Source: Verrucomicrobiia bacterium (GTDB taxonomy: Bacteria > Verrucomicrobiota > Verrucomicrobiia > Limisphaerales > UBA9464). From it: DNA of 64,000 nucleotides. The translations under genes were made by a program, and so were the position numbers. Below the pieces are notes generated by a model. The model did not search any database. It had not been told where the DNA came from and saw nothing but the letters and a program-made list of their open reading frames with translations. Shown here one piece after another: positions 9,948-18,540 of the stretch; within the stretch, counting starts at the first letter, position 1; every line of letters starts with the position of its first letter. The DNA lies in contig JAHCBB010000005.1 of the NCBI GenBank assembly GCA_019634635.1, forward strand, positions 62,001-126,000. Reading direction: 5' to 3'.

Positions 9948-11396
9948 ATGGATTCCCATCCACACTACTTCAACACGCTCACCCGGACGGTCGAGCGCTT
10001 CGAGCCCCTGTCCCCGGAACGCCGCGACGGCACAGGCCGGCCGGTGGTCGGCCTCTACGTGTGCGGCCCGACGGTCTACGACTTCGGGCACCTCGGGAAT
10101 TTTCGCACCTTCGTCTTTGCGGACTTGGTGCGCCGGCACCTGGAATTCCGCGGATTTGCCGTGACGCACGTGATGAACATCACGGACGTCGAGGACAAGA
10201 TCATCCGGCGCGTGCGGGAGACCGGGGTGCCCCTGCACGAGTTCACCGCGGGATATGAGGCCGCGTTCCTGGAGGATCTGGACACGCTCGGCTGCCTGCG
10301 TCCGCATCACCTCCCCCGCGCCACGGAACACCTGCCCCAGATCATCGCCCTGATCCGCAAGCTGGAGCAGCGCGGCCTGGCGTATCAGACCCCCGATGGA
10401 TCGGTGTACTTCAGCATCGCGAAATACCGGGGGTGCGGCTGCGTGTACGGGCGCCTGGTGAACTTGAATCCGGAAGCCCAAAGGGTCGGCGAGCGCGTCG
10501 CCAGCGACGAGTACGACAAGGCCGCTGCCGCGGACTTCGCCCTCTGGAAGGCCCGCGTGCCCGAGGATGGAGTGGTGTTCTGGGACAGTCCCTGGGGTCC
10601 CGGACGCCCCGGATGGCACATCGAGTGCAGCGCCATGAGCATGGCCCTCCTCGGACCCAGCTTTGAGCTGCACCTGGGCGGCGAGGATCTCGCCTTCCCG
10701 CATCATGAGGACGAAATCGCCCAGAGCGAGGGCTCCGGGGAGCAGCCTCCGGGGCGTCCCTTTGTGAAGCATTGGATGCACGCCGCCCACCTGCTCGTCG
10801 AGGGCCGGAAAATGAGCAAATCGCTGGGGAACTTCCTCACCGTGCGCGACCTGGTGACGCGCGGACATACCGGACGCGAAATCCGCCAGCTGCTGCTCAG
10901 CGCCCACTACCGGGGTACGTTCAACTTCACCGCCGACGGGCTCGACGCCGCCCGGATCGCCCTGGCGCGCATTGACGAATGCCTGGGCAAACTGCAGGAC
11001 CTTGCCGGGGATGTCCCGGCGCCCGGGCCGGGGACGGCATCCCCCCTTGAGACCGCGGTCACCATCGCGCTCGACGACGATCTCAACGTCTCCCGTGCGT
11101 GGGCGGCGGTCTTTGAGTGGGTGGGGCACACCAACCGGGCGATGAGCGCAGGCGCCCTCGGCCCCGCTGGGGCCGCGTCCGCCCTGGCGGCATGGCGGCG
11201 GGTGGATGCCGTGCTGGGGATGGGCAGGCCCCGGACCGAGGAGGCCCCACCCGAGATTCGTTCCCTCGCGGATGAACGCGCCGCCGCCAAGAAGGCACGG
11301 GATTTCGCCCGGGCGGACGCCATCCGGATGAAGCTGAAATCCCTGGGCTGGATCCTCGAAGATACTCCCAAAGGCCCCAGGTTGAAGAGGGCCTGA
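9948..11396 (+). CDS. cysS: Cysteinyl-tRNA synthetase
   Basis: 482 residues, normal for bacterial CysRS, which charges tRNA-Cys in the cytoplasm. Motifs in order: LYVCGPTVYDFGHLGN (HIGH-type ATP site with a zinc-binding Cys), GWHIECSAMS (zinc and cysteine recognition), HHEDEIAQSE, and GRKMSKSLGNF (KMSKS loop). The C-terminal DALR-like helical domain includes RAAAKKARDFARADAIR, typical of CysRS. The ATG at 9948 (MDSHPHYF) is chosen; the frame is open far upstream but that part overlaps the DUF481 gene. The stop lies nine bases before the convergent flavin reductase stop. Confidence 0.96.
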   Translation: MDSHPHYFNTLTRTVERFEPLSPERRDGTGRPVVGLYVCGPTVYDFGHLGNFRTFVFADLVRRHLEFRGFAVTHVMNITDVEDKIIRRVRETGVPLHEFTAGYEAAFLEDLDTLGCLRPHHLPRATEHLPQIIALIRKLEQRGLAYQTPDGSVYFSIAKYRGCGCVYGRLVNLNPEAQRVGERVASDEYDKAAAADFALWKARVPEDGVVFWDSPWGPGRPGWHIECSAMSMALLGPSFELHLGGEDLAFPHHEDEIAQSEGSGEQPPGRPFVKHWMHAAHLLVEGRKMSKSLGNFLTVRDLVTRGHTGREIRQLLLSAHYRGTFNFTADGLDAARIALARIDECLGKLQDLAGDVPAPGPGTASPLETAVTIALDDDLNVSRAWAAVFEWVGHTNRAMSAGALGPAGAASALAAWRRVDAVLGMGRPRTEEAPPEIRSLADERAAAKKARDFARADAIRMKLKSLGWILEDTPKGPRLKRA

Positions 11397-11412
11397 GGTT
11401 CCGGTTCAGGCC
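11390..11412. terminator. Possible shared terminator hairpin between convergent genes
   Basis: GGCCTGA at 11390-11396 pairs with TCAGGCC at 11406-11412 around a 9-base loop. The hairpin contains the stop codons of both cysS and the convergent flavin reductase gene. There is no T-run on either side, so it may only help to separate the two transcripts rather than act as a full intrinsic terminator. Confidence 0.3.
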
Positions 11413-12032
11413 GGGCGCGCGAACTGAATCCGTTCCCCAAGCCGGGCGTATTCATCGCGCCCGAGGCGTCCGACCGGATCCAGCAGACCGGGATCCGGCC
11501 GCCCGTCCGGGGCGAGGATGGCGTCCGCGACGTGGAGGTGAACGATGCGCCCGAGCACGATATTCCCCGCGATCGGGCCTTCGCCCACGTGGATGATCCG
11601 GTCGAGCCGGCATTCGAACGCGACCGGCGCGGCAGCGACCCGGGGTGGTCCGATCCGGAGGGATGCGGCCTGGGCGACGCCAAACCGCTCGAACTCGCTC
11701 TCGCCGTAGGGCAGCGAGGCGGCGGTTGCGTTCATGGCTTCCGCCAGCGACCACGGCACGAGATTGACCACAAACTCCCCGGTGGCGCCCACATTGCGCA
11801 ACGTGTCCTTGGGCCGCCCGTGCCGGTCGTTGGCGGGACAGAACAGCAACGTGGGCGGGCGGGCGCAAACGCCCTGGAAGAAGCTGAAGGGTGCCAGGTT
11901 GGCGACCCCGCCGGGCGATCGGGTGGACACCCAGGCAACCGGGCGGGGCAGGATGGTGGTGACCATCCATTCGTACATTTCCCGGGCCCCCAGGGATTCG
12001 GGATCCAGTTCCACGGGAGGGTGTGAATGCAA
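11406..12032 (-). CDS. Flavin reductase family protein (FMN-binding split barrel)
   Basis: 208 residues. The sequence LPRPVAWVSTRSPGGVANLAPFSFF is the start of the flavin reductase-like split-barrel domain, and NVGATGEFVVNLV and the later GNIVLGRIVHLHV also fit. These proteins bind FMN and either reduce it with NAD(P)H or serve as flavin-binding oxidoreductases of unknown substrate. The gene starts 14 bases after efp on the same strand, so the two may be co-transcribed, although no functional link is known. Confidence 0.88.
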   Translation of the reverse strand: MHSHPPVELDPESLGAREMYEWMVTTILPRPVAWVSTRSPGGVANLAPFSFFQGVCARPPTLLFCPANDRHGRPKDTLRNVGATGEFVVNLVPWSLAEAMNATAASLPYGESEFERFGVAQAASLRIGPPRVAAAPVAFECRLDRIIHVGEGPIAGNIVLGRIVHLHVADAILAPDGRPDPGLLDPVGRLGRDEYARLGERIQFARPA

Positions 12033-12046
12033 CCGGGCGGCGGCGG

Positions 12047-12607
12047 TCAGGCGCGCTCCATGTACTTCCGGGTGCGGGTGTCCACCTTGATCTTCTCGCC
12101 CTCCTTGATGAACAGCGGCGCCTGCATGGTCACGCCGGTTTCGAGCTCGATGCTCTGCTGGACATTGTTGGCGGAGTCGCCACGAACGCCCCCCTCGACC
12201 CGGGTCACCTTGAGCACGACGCTCGCCGGCAGTTCGATCTGGACCGCCTTGTCCTCAATGAACGTGACCGTCACAGTGCCGTTCTCCACGAGGAAATCCT
12301 TGGCGTCCCCGACCAGCTCCCTGGCGAGCGTCACCTCTTCGTAGGTGTCGGGATCGGAGAACACGTAGTCGTCACCGGACTTGTAGCTGAAGTCCATCTT
12401 CTTCGAGTTCAAGGCGACGGTCTCGATCTTCTCGTAGGACGTGAACCGCACATCCATGGAGCGCCCGGAGCGGATGCTGCGAAGGATCGCCTGGACGAAT
12501 GCGCGCAGGTTCCCCGGCGTGCGATGGGTGACCTCAAGCACCACGCACACGTCATTGTTGTACAAAATCGCCTGCCCCTTGCGGAGTTCGTTCGCGTTGA
12601 CTGCCAT
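12047..12607 (-). CDS. efp: Translation elongation factor P
   Basis: 186 residues, the normal EF-P length. EF-P relieves ribosome stalling at consecutive prolines. The start (MAVNANELRKGQAI) and the three beta-barrel domains fit the family, including the C-terminal region FIKEGEKIKVDTRTRKYMERA. The loop that carries the modified residue reads HRTPGNLRAF. The position filled by Lys34 in E. coli appears to be Asn, so neither beta-lysylation nor rhamnosylation can occur there. The ATG at 12607 is chosen because the 26 upstream in-frame residues do not match the family. Confidence 0.95.
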   Translation of the reverse strand: MAVNANELRKGQAILYNNDVCVVLEVTHRTPGNLRAFVQAILRSIRSGRSMDVRFTSYEKIETVALNSKKMDFSYKSGDDYVFSDPDTYEEVTLARELVGDAKDFLVENGTVTVTFIEDKAVQIELPASVVLKVTRVEGGVRGDSANNVQQSIELETGVTMQAPLFIKEGEKIKVDTRTRKYMERA

Positions 12608-12727
12608 AAGCCTCGAAAGGACGGATTCCGCCAGTTTTCCAGCAGAAAGGAACGCGGACGTTACCGGCAGGGTCCTCGCTGGCAAGTCTCCAATTGGAGG
12701 CGGCGGAACCCGGGGAGGCGCGTCGTC

Positions 12728-14215
12728 TCAGGCCAGAACGCCCCGGACCACCGCGCAGCCGGGCTTGGTCACGTTGGTGAGGCGCATGTTCACCCCCGAC
12801 ACCGGGTAGGTGAGGCGCAGGTGATCGAATCCCAGCAAGTGCAGGAGCGTCGCGTGGAAGTCGTGAACGGACACCCGGTCCACCACGGACTGGTATCCGA
12901 AGTCGTCGGTCTCACCGTACGTCGTGCCCCGGCGGACGCCGCCGCCGGCCATCCAGAGGGTGAACGCCCCCGGATTATGGTCGCGGCCGATGAACTGCAT
13001 TTCCATGCCGCTGCGGTTCTCCCGCATCGGCGTCCGCCCGAATTCCCCGCTCCAGACCACGAGCGTGTCGTCGAGCAGTCCGCGCTGGCGCAAATCCACG
13101 AGCAACGCCATCAGCGCGCGATCCACGCTCCGGCACTTGTCCTTGAACCCATGGTTGAGGGCCTCGGATTCACCGGCACCGTGCGAATCCCATCCCCAGT
13201 CAAACAGCTGGATGAAACGCACTCCACGCTCCGCGAGGCGGCGGGCGAGCAGGCAGTTGTTGGCAAAGGATTCCTTGCCGGGTTGCGTCCCGTAGAGACG
13301 GTGGATGACGGCCGGCTCACGGCTGATGTCAAACGCGTCGCTGGCGTCCACCTGCATCCGGAACGCCAGTTCGTACTGGGCCAGCCGGGTGAGGGTCTCC
13401 GGATCGCCCACCTCACGGGCTGTTCGCTCGTTGATCTCCTGCAGCGCGTCGAGGGTGCGGCGCCGCAGGCGGCGGGTGATGCCCGGGGGATCGGAGAGGA
13501 ACAGGACCGGGTCGCCCTGCGACCGGCACTGGACCCCCTGGAAGACCGAGGGCAGATAACCGGCGCCCCAGACGGATTTCCCGGCATCCGGATTCTTTCC
13601 GCCGCTGGTCAGCACGATGAACCCGGGGAGATTCCGGTTCTCCGCACCCAGCCCGTACGTGGCCCACGCCCCGGCGCTCGCGCCTCCGGGGTTCTGCGTC
13701 CCCGTATGCATGAGCAACTGGGCCGGTCCGTGGTTGAACTGGTCGGTGTACATGGACTTGATGAAGCACACTTCGTCCGCCACCGACGCAAACAACGGCA
13801 GGCGGTCCGAAACCCACTGGCCGCTCTGTCCGTGCTGCCGGAACGGATATTGCGGCCCCAACATTTTCGGTACGCCTTGGATGAAGGCGAACTGCCTGCC
13901 GGCGATGAGCGAGGCCGGGCAGTCCTGTCCGTCCAGGCGCTCGAGTTCCGGTTTGTAGTCGAAGAGCTCCAACTGGCTCGGTGAGCCGGCCATGTGGAGG
14001 TAGATGACCCGGCGCGCCCTGCCGGGGGCCGGAGGCGCTACGGGAGCCAGCGGACCCGCCCCTTCATGAACCACCCCGCCGGACGCCCCCCATGCGCGTC
14101 CGCCCTCAAACGCCAGCCAGAGTGCCCCAAGGCCGCTGGTACAATCGCGCAGGAAGTGGCGCCGGGTCCGGTGCAGCAACTGTTCATGGCGCAGGAGCGG
14201 TTCAGCGGCGTTCAT
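12728..14215 (-). CDS. DUF1501 domain-containing protein with Tat-like signal
   Basis: About 495 residues. The N-terminus has RRHFLRDCTSGLGALWLAF, a twin-arginine signal of the kind DUF1501 proteins carry. Later motifs VIYLHMAGSPSQLELFDYKP, LVVWSGEFGRTP and RDHNPGAF are hallmarks of this sulfatase-like (alkaline phosphatase superfamily) group. DUF1501 proteins are abundant in Planctomycetes and Verrucomicrobia, where they pair with PSD1 cytochrome proteins; their reaction is not established. The ATG at 14215 lies 28 bases after the upstream PSD1 stop; a GTG at 14236 in frame is possible. Confidence 0.92.
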   Translation of the reverse strand: MNAAEPLLRHEQLLHRTRRHFLRDCTSGLGALWLAFEGGRAWGASGGVVHEGAGPLAPVAPPAPGRARRVIYLHMAGSPSQLELFDYKPELERLDGQDCPASLIAGRQFAFIQGVPKMLGPQYPFRQHGQSGQWVSDRLPLFASVADEVCFIKSMYTDQFNHGPAQLLMHTGTQNPGGASAGAWATYGLGAENRNLPGFIVLTSGGKNPDAGKSVWGAGYLPSVFQGVQCRSQGDPVLFLSDPPGITRRLRRRTLDALQEINERTAREVGDPETLTRLAQYELAFRMQVDASDAFDISREPAVIHRLYGTQPGKESFANNCLLARRLAERGVRFIQLFDWGWDSHGAGESEALNHGFKDKCRSVDRALMALLVDLRQRGLLDDTLVVWSGEFGRTPMRENRSGMEMQFIGRDHNPGAFTLWMAGGGVRRGTTYGETDDFGYQSVVDRVSVHDFHATLLHLLGFDHLRLTYPVSGVNMRLTNVTKPGCAVVRGVLA

Positions 14216-14243
14216 AGGTTCCAGACCGGAGTACACGGCATGT

Positions 14244-17138
14244 TCAGCGGGTCAGCGCGATGTCCAGGTTGAGCAGGGTGTTGGCCACAAGGACCAGCGC
14301 CGCACGCTCGGGCGTCGGCGCCAGCGCGTCTGCCGACGCACGATCCTCCCCAAAATCCTCGAGAGCCCCGTCGTACAACCGGAGCAGGGTGTCCACCATG
14401 GACCGCGGAGGCGGCTCCAGGGTCAGGAGTCGGCAGGCCCATCGGATCCGGTCCTGCGGCGTGTCGCCGACCGCTTCCATCCGGTTGGCCAGCGACCGGG
14501 CCATCTCCAGGAAGGCCGGATCGTTGAGGACTGCAAGGGCCTGCAAGGGCGTGTTGCTCGGCAACCGTCGGGCGGTGCAGGCGTCGCGGGTGGGGGCATC
14601 AAAGGTCAAAAACAGCGGGTATCCACTGGTCCGCTTCTGGTAGGTGTAAATCGCCCGTCGGAACCGGTCGGCATCCTGGGACGTATTCCACCGTTCACCG
14701 CTGTACACGGAGTTCCAGACCCCGTCCGGCTGCGGAGGGTACACCGGGGGACCGAAGGCCTTTGTGGACAACGAACCGGAGAGAGCAAGCGCCTGGTCAC
14801 GAACCATTTCCGCCGTCAGTCGAACGCGCGGACCGCGGGCGTACAGGCGGTTGTCCGGGTCGAGGGTCGCCAAAGCCGGCGTCACCCGGGCACTCTGGGC
14901 GTACGTGGACGAGAGCGCGATCTCGCGCAGAAATCGCTTCACCGACCATCCCCAGTCCTCCCGCAGGCGCAGGGCGAGGTGGTCGAGCAGTTCGGGATGC
15001 GTCGGACGCGCACCGCTGGTGCCGAAGTCTTCCAGGGTCTCAACGATCCCGCGGCCAAACATCTCGGCCCAGAGCCGGTTCGCCAGCACCCGGGCAGCCA
15101 GAGGGTTCCGATCGCCAACCATCCACCGCGCCATATCCAGCCGGGTCAGCGGGTCGTCCCCGGGCGGGGGCGAAACGATGTCGGGAATCCCGGGCCGGAC
15201 CACCGCGTCGCGGATTGCCCGGTTGCCTCGAACGAACACCCGCGTCTCGCGCCCCGCCGATTCGGGACGCTCCATCATCACCGGCACACGGGTCCCCGCG
15301 ACATCCTGGAGGGCCTCCTTTTTCCCCTGAAGCAAACGCCACTGCTCCCGGCGTCCGGGAGCCCCGGCGAAGTCGGACAGCCGGGAGTCCGTCGTTGCGG
15401 ACACCGTGAAGTCGCGCAGCACGCAGGCCTGAACGCCACTGTTCGACGCGATGCCGTGGTCCAGGGTGATCTCCAGCGTGCCGTCCGATTCCACCTCCAG
15501 CGGATTCGACAGAACCACGAATACACGCCGGGGTCCGGTCATGACCGGGTAGCTCCCGAATCCCCCGCCCGTGTCAATGATCCGGAATGGATCGAACGGA
15601 CCGGCCAGGTGGTCTGCGATGACCTCCTGGAACGCCACGGGCTGGTTGGTGGCCCCCGCTTCGGATGCGATGACCGCCAGCTGAATCCGGGAGAACGCCT
15701 GTCCGCGCTCGGGCAGCCCCTTGGGATCGAAGGCCACCGGGTGGATGTCGAGCCGCAGGGCCGTGAGACCTGGAACCGCGGGGAACCGGAGCGTGTACGC
15801 CACCTTGATGGGCAGGGTTCCCCCGGCCCGGATGCGGCCGTCCGCTCCCACCGTGAGCGTGGCATCGCTGGCGCTGGTGGACGCGCAGGTGGGGATGGCC
15901 GGACTCCAGTTGGACACCGCGGCGGCCGCCGCGAGGCCTGCGTCGTTCAAATCGTGGCGAAGCGTCCGGATCTCGCGCTGGATCGCGACAATCTCCTCGC
16001 GTCGCGCCCCGTCCGCGGGAATCAAAAGCCGGGGATAATCGTCGTTCTGATCGCAGTCCTCGGTGCCGTCGAAAAACGCAGCGAAACGGTAGTAGTCCCG
16101 GTGAGGAATCGGGTCGTAGGGGTGGGCGTGGCATTGAACGCATCCAAAGGTGGTCGCCTGCCATGCGGTCCAGGTGGTGTTCACCCGGTCGAGCACGGCC
16201 GCGGTGCGGTACTCCTCGTCATCCGTTCCGCCCTCGGTGTTGTTCTGGGTGTTGCGGTGGAAGGCGGTGGCCAGCAGATCGTCGGCGGACGGCTCGGCCA
16301 GCAGGTCCCCAGCGAGCTGCCGGATCGTGAACTGATCGAAGGGCATGTCGTCGTTGAATGCCCGGATCACCCAGTCGCGCCACGGCCAGATGTCGCGGTG
16401 AGGATCCTTTTCAAAACCGAAGGTGTCGGAATAGCGGGCCAGGTCGAGCCACACCGCCGCCCAGCGCTCGCCGAACCGCGGGGAGGCGAGCAGGCGGTCC
16501 ACGACCTGTTCCCGCGCCCGTCGTGGATCCTCCCGGCGATCCTCGAGGTAGTCGGCAAACTCCCTCGGGGTTGGCGGCAGGCCGATGAGATCCAGGCTCA
16601 CCCGCCGCAGCCACCCGGCCGGGGTTGCCTCCGGCGCCGGGTTGAGTCCCTCCGCCTCCAGTCGTGCCAGGATGAAACGGTCGGCGGGAACGGCCGCCCA
16701 CGACGGGTCCTTCAGGACCGGTTCCGGGGGGGGCAGCGGCGGCACAAAGGACCAATGCTCGCTCCAGGGAGCGCCCTCACGGATCCACGCGCGGAGCGTC
16801 GCAATCTCCTCTGCGGACAGTGCCGGACCATGCTCCGGCTGGGGCATCCGCTCGTCCGGATCTCCGGACTCCACCCGCCGGATCAGCTCCGAGGCGTCAG
16901 GGTCCCCGGGGACAATCGTGCGCCTGCCGGACTTGCCGTCCGCCAGCGCTCGTTCCCGATAGACCAGGGAAATGCTCCCAGCGGCCTTCACGCCGCCATG
17001 GCAGGCGGTGCAGTGCCTGGCGAACAGGGGGCGGATGTCCCGGTTGAAGTCGGTGGCCGACGCGGCATCCGCCGCCATCACTCCCGTGAGCATGCCCAGC
17101 CCGATCCACCATCCGATCCGGACCCCACCGCCGTTCAT
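14244..17138 (-). CDS. PSD1 and planctomycete cytochrome C domain protein (DUF1549/DUF1553)
   Basis: 964 residues from the chosen ATG at 17138, which begins a clear signal peptide (MNGGGVRIGWWIGLGMLTG). A planctomycete-type cytochrome c domain follows with one haem site (HCTACHGG, near residue 50) and ends in PDERMPQ. DUF1549 is next (WAAVWLDLARYSDTFGFEKD). A central beta-rich region then leads to DUF1553 (NPLAARVLANRLWAEMFGRG, and LPSNTPLQALAVLNDPAFLE). The protein is probably periplasmic or surface-bound. It is transcribed just ahead of its usual partner, the DUF1501 gene. The pair is thought to act on polymers or glycans, but this has not been shown. Other in-frame ATGs occur at 17147 and further upstream. 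Confidence 0.93.
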   Translation of the reverse strand: MNGGGVRIGWWIGLGMLTGVMAADAASATDFNRDIRPLFARHCTACHGGVKAAGSISLVYRERALADGKSGRRTIVPGDPDASELIRRVESGDPDERMPQPEHGPALSAEEIATLRAWIREGAPWSEHWSFVPPLPPPEPVLKDPSWAAVPADRFILARLEAEGLNPAPEATPAGWLRRVSLDLIGLPPTPREFADYLEDRREDPRRAREQVVDRLLASPRFGERWAAVWLDLARYSDTFGFEKDPHRDIWPWRDWVIRAFNDDMPFDQFTIRQLAGDLLAEPSADDLLATAFHRNTQNNTEGGTDDEEYRTAAVLDRVNTTWTAWQATTFGCVQCHAHPYDPIPHRDYYRFAAFFDGTEDCDQNDDYPRLLIPADGARREEIVAIQREIRTLRHDLNDAGLAAAAAVSNWSPAIPTCASTSASDATLTVGADGRIRAGGTLPIKVAYTLRFPAVPGLTALRLDIHPVAFDPKGLPERGQAFSRIQLAVIASEAGATNQPVAFQEVIADHLAGPFDPFRIIDTGGGFGSYPVMTGPRRVFVVLSNPLEVESDGTLEITLDHGIASNSGVQACVLRDFTVSATTDSRLSDFAGAPGRREQWRLLQGKKEALQDVAGTRVPVMMERPESAGRETRVFVRGNRAIRDAVVRPGIPDIVSPPPGDDPLTRLDMARWMVGDRNPLAARVLANRLWAEMFGRGIVETLEDFGTSGARPTHPELLDHLALRLREDWGWSVKRFLREIALSSTYAQSARVTPALATLDPDNRLYARGPRVRLTAEMVRDQALALSGSLSTKAFGPPVYPPQPDGVWNSVYSGERWNTSQDADRFRRAIYTYQKRTSGYPLFLTFDAPTRDACTARRLPSNTPLQALAVLNDPAFLEMARSLANRMEAVGDTPQDRIRWACRLLTLEPPPRSMVDTLLRLYDGALEDFGEDRASADALAPTPERAALVLVANTLLNLDIALTR

Positions 17139-17296
17139 GGTCTCCATTTCGCCTGCGATCGCCATTTTGGGCGAGCAGATTCCGGCCCGGCCGTGTCCAT
17201 GGGAGGCACCTCCCAGAAACGCGCCTCCACCGTCAGCCACCCTTCAACGGACGGGGTGCGACCTTGAGGCACCCCGCCGATTGCCGCCCCATCACC

Positions 17297-17377
17297 TCAC
17301 TCCGGATGGTCCACCAGTTCGCGCAGTCGAAGGGCCAGGGGTTCAGGCAGTCGCGGGTACCAGGTGGAATCCACCAT
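17297..17377 (-). other. Small open frame in the 17139-17512 gap, possible gene remnant
   Basis: The gap between the PSD1 start and the next pseudopilin holds no recognised gene. On the minus strand one frame is open from about 17480 and contains an ATG at 17377 that opens 26 codons (MVDSTWYPRLPEPLALRLR, ending HPE). The sequence upstream in the same frame (LLLLLRNRQGLSTNHLKPLG) also looks protein-like but lacks a start. It could be the decayed end of a lost gene or chance. I do not recognise it. Confidence 0.2.
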
Positions 17378-17512
17378 GCCGAGCGGCTTGAGATGATTTG
17401 TGGAAAGACCTTGACGGTTGCGAAGCAGCAGAAGCAGCGTGATTGTAGCAGGGCGGGCGAGGTGCTCTTGCCTGCTTGCCCCACCCCTCCGTCAGGAGCC
17501 TGTCCCCAGCTT

Positions 17513-18379
17513 ATGGAACCATTGATTCACACCTCGACTCCGTCTTCAGACGATCGGAATTCGCGCCGCTCCACACCGGCGCCAACCCCCGCGGGATTCA
17601 CGTTGATTGAACTGCTCGTGGTGATCGCCATCATCGCCATCCTGGCCGGGATGCTTCTTCCGGCTCTGGCCAAGGCGAAATCCAAGGGGCAGGGCATCAT
17701 GTGCATGAACAACACCCGGCAGCTCATGCTCGCCTGGCGGCTGTATATCGAGGATCAAAACGGAAAAATTCCTCCGGCGTATTCGGACAATCCATCCAAC
17801 AACGTCTGGGTGTACGGGATTCTCGATTGGAACGGGGGCAACCGCGACAACTGGGATGTGACCAACACCCTCATGAGGGGCACCATCTGGCCCTACACGG
17901 GTCGGACGGCAAAGATCTACAAATGTCCCGCAGACAACTTCATGACCAAGGGGGCCAATCCACGCCCGCGGCTTCGGAGCAACGCGATCAATGCCTGGGT
18001 CGGAATGCATGACGGCCGGCCGACCTGGTTCGGGAACAGTCCCCCATGGCGCATGTTCCTCCGGGATTCAGACTTCGTGGCTCCGGCCGATACCTGGGTG
18101 TTCGTGGATGAGCATCCCGACAGCATCAACGACGGGTTCTTCTGCGTGAACATGAATCCGGCGCCCAACCTCGCGGCAGCTGTGCTGCCCGACGCCCCCG
18201 CGAGCTACCATAACGGGGCCTGCGGCTTTGCCTTCGCCGATGGCCATTCCGAGATCAAGCGTTGGGTGGACCGACGGACCAAGATTCCGGTGAGGCGGGC
18301 GGACTTCCAGCCCGGCAATCAGAGCAACAATCCGGACATCGGATGGCTCTGGAGCAAGACGACCCAGCGCCTGAACTGA
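17513..18379 (+). CDS. Prepilin-type N-terminal cleavage/methylation protein (H-X9-DG type)
   Basis: 288 residues. Prepilin cleavage is expected after the Gly that precedes [18 protein letters not shown], about 28 residues from the start. KAKSKGQGIMCMNNTRQL follows as in the other copy at 8.0-8.9 kb. The C-terminal part has YKCPADNFMT, then YHNGACGFAFADGHSEIKRW and a final DIGWLWSKTTQRL, close in layout to the other copy. The two share the core but differ in the middle, so they are family members and not recent duplicates. The ATG at 17513 is chosen; the upstream frame is open but not family-like. No pilus or secretion genes are nearby. Confidence 0.88.
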   Translation: MEPLIHTSTPSSDDRNSRRSTPAPTPAGFTLIELLVVIAIIAILAGMLLPALAKAKSKGQGIMCMNNTRQLMLAWRLYIEDQNGKIPPAYSDNPSNNVWVYGILDWNGGNRDNWDVTNTLMRGTIWPYTGRTAKIYKCPADNFMTKGANPRPRLRSNAINAWVGMHDGRPTWFGNSPPWRMFLRDSDFVAPADTWVFVDEHPDSINDGFFCVNMNPAPNLAAAVLPDAPASYHNGACGFAFADGHSEIKRWVDRRTKIPVRRADFQPGNQSNNPDIGWLWSKTTQRLN

Positions 18380-18540
18380 AGATCCGCTGAAGATTCGCAC
18401 CCCGCTGGACCCGCCGGGGAACGACCCGGACTGGGCGCTGGTCCTCCGTGCGCGCTGAGGCCGGGCGGGCACGGGCTGGAACCCCGCCTCGCGCGGACTG
18501 CGGCGCGGGGACCCGGTCGAGTTCGCGTTCCGTCAGGCCA

